Origin: Microbacter sp049976245
GTDB taxonomy: Bacteria > Bacteroidota > Bacteroidia > Bacteroidales > Paludibacteraceae
Length of the DNA: 14,939 nucleotides
Assembly (NCBI GenBank): GCA_049976245.1
Contig: JBMFIQ010000049.1
Coordinates: 1-14,939, forward strand
Direction: 5' to 3'
Both the position numbers and the translations under genes were made by a program. Below, piece after piece: positions 14,369 through 14,939 of the stretch (positions within the stretch are counted from its first letter, which is position 1; every line of letters begins with the position of its first letter). The notes beneath the pieces were generated by a model. The model searched no databases and was not told where the DNA came from. It saw only the letters and a program-made list of their open reading frames with translations.

Positions 14369-14939
14369 TACGTCATCACCATTCCTTTTCTATTATGAAT
14401 CCCTGTTTTAACACAACCAGCCTTGTCCCAAATGGAAAAGAGCCGATGTTGAATAGAATAGGAAAAAGAGTAAAGAGTGATCTATTGGCTTTGTCGAAGT
14501 TTGTTTATCAGTTGAACTCAAGCTATCAAATCCGATGACATTTTCATCTAAAGAAGATTAAGCAAACAAATCTCATTGTCATCTTAATTCTGTTTGTAGG
14601 AAGGTGCATTGTCAATAACGCCTCAACACTCCCTGGTGAAAAAAATGCATCTTTTTATATTTTCCAAAAACAAGTGTTTTTTTTATGCCAAAAAAATCGT
14701 ATCATTGCATAATGATCTTTAGTGATGCTACGAAATGAACATCTCTACAATAGAAAGACATACATCGCATAAAATCAACCAAATTCGTATGAATCGAGCC
14801 ATAAAAGGAGCTTATGCTCAAGCGTATGACTATTTGGCGAGTTCCATACATCTTTAATGTTAAAAAATAAAAATAGACGTATGAAACCCCCATGACAATC
14901 AATTGACGCCCGAGAGAATGAAAATAAAGAGGGCAGAGA
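14369..14939. other. Gene-free 3' stretch with one dispersed repeat
   Basis: No convincing gene in 571 bases. The sequence is AT-rich. It contains AAAAAC-AAGT-GTTTTTTTT at 14666-14684, which could act as a weak terminator in either direction, a perfect stem ATCATT-GCAT-AATGAT at 14701-14716, and repeat copy 2. A 40-codon frame (14735-14857) ends inside the repeat and is judged unlikely to be a gene. Confidence 0.55.
14789..14886 (+). repeat. Dispersed repeat, copy 2
   Basis: About 98 bases matching 4454-4550 in the same orientation. Shared parts are ATGAATCGAGC, a hairpin GAGC-TTAT-GCTC with the loop changed but the stem kept, ATTTGGCGAGTT, and the tail TAAAAATAGACGTATGAAA. In this copy GTATG (14824-14828) can also pair with CATAC (14845-14849). 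After the final ATGAAA the frame closes within three codons, as it does in copy 1. Confidence 0.75.

Noticed and set aside
14347..14538. 63-codon plus-strand frame after the methyltransferase
   Set aside because: It overlaps the methyltransferase end, with a low-quality start and no recognisable features.
14534..14583. Inverted repeat GATGACA / TGTCATC with a 36-base loop
   Set aside because: Seven base pairs so far apart in AT-rich DNA are expected by chance; no T run follows.

Overview
The window reads as a piece of a Bacteroidota chromosome, most likely order Bacteroidales, at about 44% GC by eye. The evidence is a type IX secretion plug-family lipid-free exported protein, a PG_1098-type methyltransferase, a two-gene IorA/IorB pair, a GH28-GH43 pectin-type pair, an almost complete lack of Shine-Dalgarno sites, and several promoter boxes of the Bacteroidota form TAnnTTTG. 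Codon use looks even throughout. No transposase, integrase, CRISPR array or phage gene is visible.

Layout. 1-2995: a 5'-truncated GH28 polygalacturonase followed 19 bases later by a GH43 beta-xylosidase/arabinofuranosidase, the edge of a plant-glycan (pectin) utilisation locus. 3132-4339: a DEDDh exonuclease and, convergent to it, a cytidylate kinase-like protein; their stop codons share one TTAA. 4340-4767: a gene-poor stretch with the first copy of a dispersed repeat, then tRNA-Arg(CCT) with a good promoter. 4942-6029: cutC and a DsrE-family gene, probably one unit. 6130-8385: iorA and iorB, which oxidise aryl pyruvates to aryl-acetyl-CoA. 8386-8846: a gene-free stretch holding a degenerate tandem array with a period of 42 bases. 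8847-10055: a PaaI-type hotdog thioesterase and the laccase-domain protein PgeF. 10140-12124: a B3/4-domain protein and a type IX secretion plug-domain protein. 12372-14368: tatC and a two-domain SAM methyltransferase. 14369-14939: gene-free sequence with another copy of the dispersed repeat.

How the genes fit together. Most are housekeeping genes in short operons. The one metabolic theme is amino-acid fermentation: IorAB would make indoleacetyl-CoA or phenylacetyl-CoA, and the nearby hotdog thioesterase could release the free acid. This is an inference from order only. The exported glycosidases, TatC and the T9SS plug-like protein all concern the cell envelope but are in separate transcription units.

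The two signals that ordinary annotation would miss are both non-coding: (a) a family of about 100-base repeats, two good copies (4454-4550, 14789-14886) and one shortened copy (12332-12378) whose last bases supply the start codon of tatC; (b) the 42-base periodic array at 8476-8726, whose units begin GTTAACAA at almost exact spacing.
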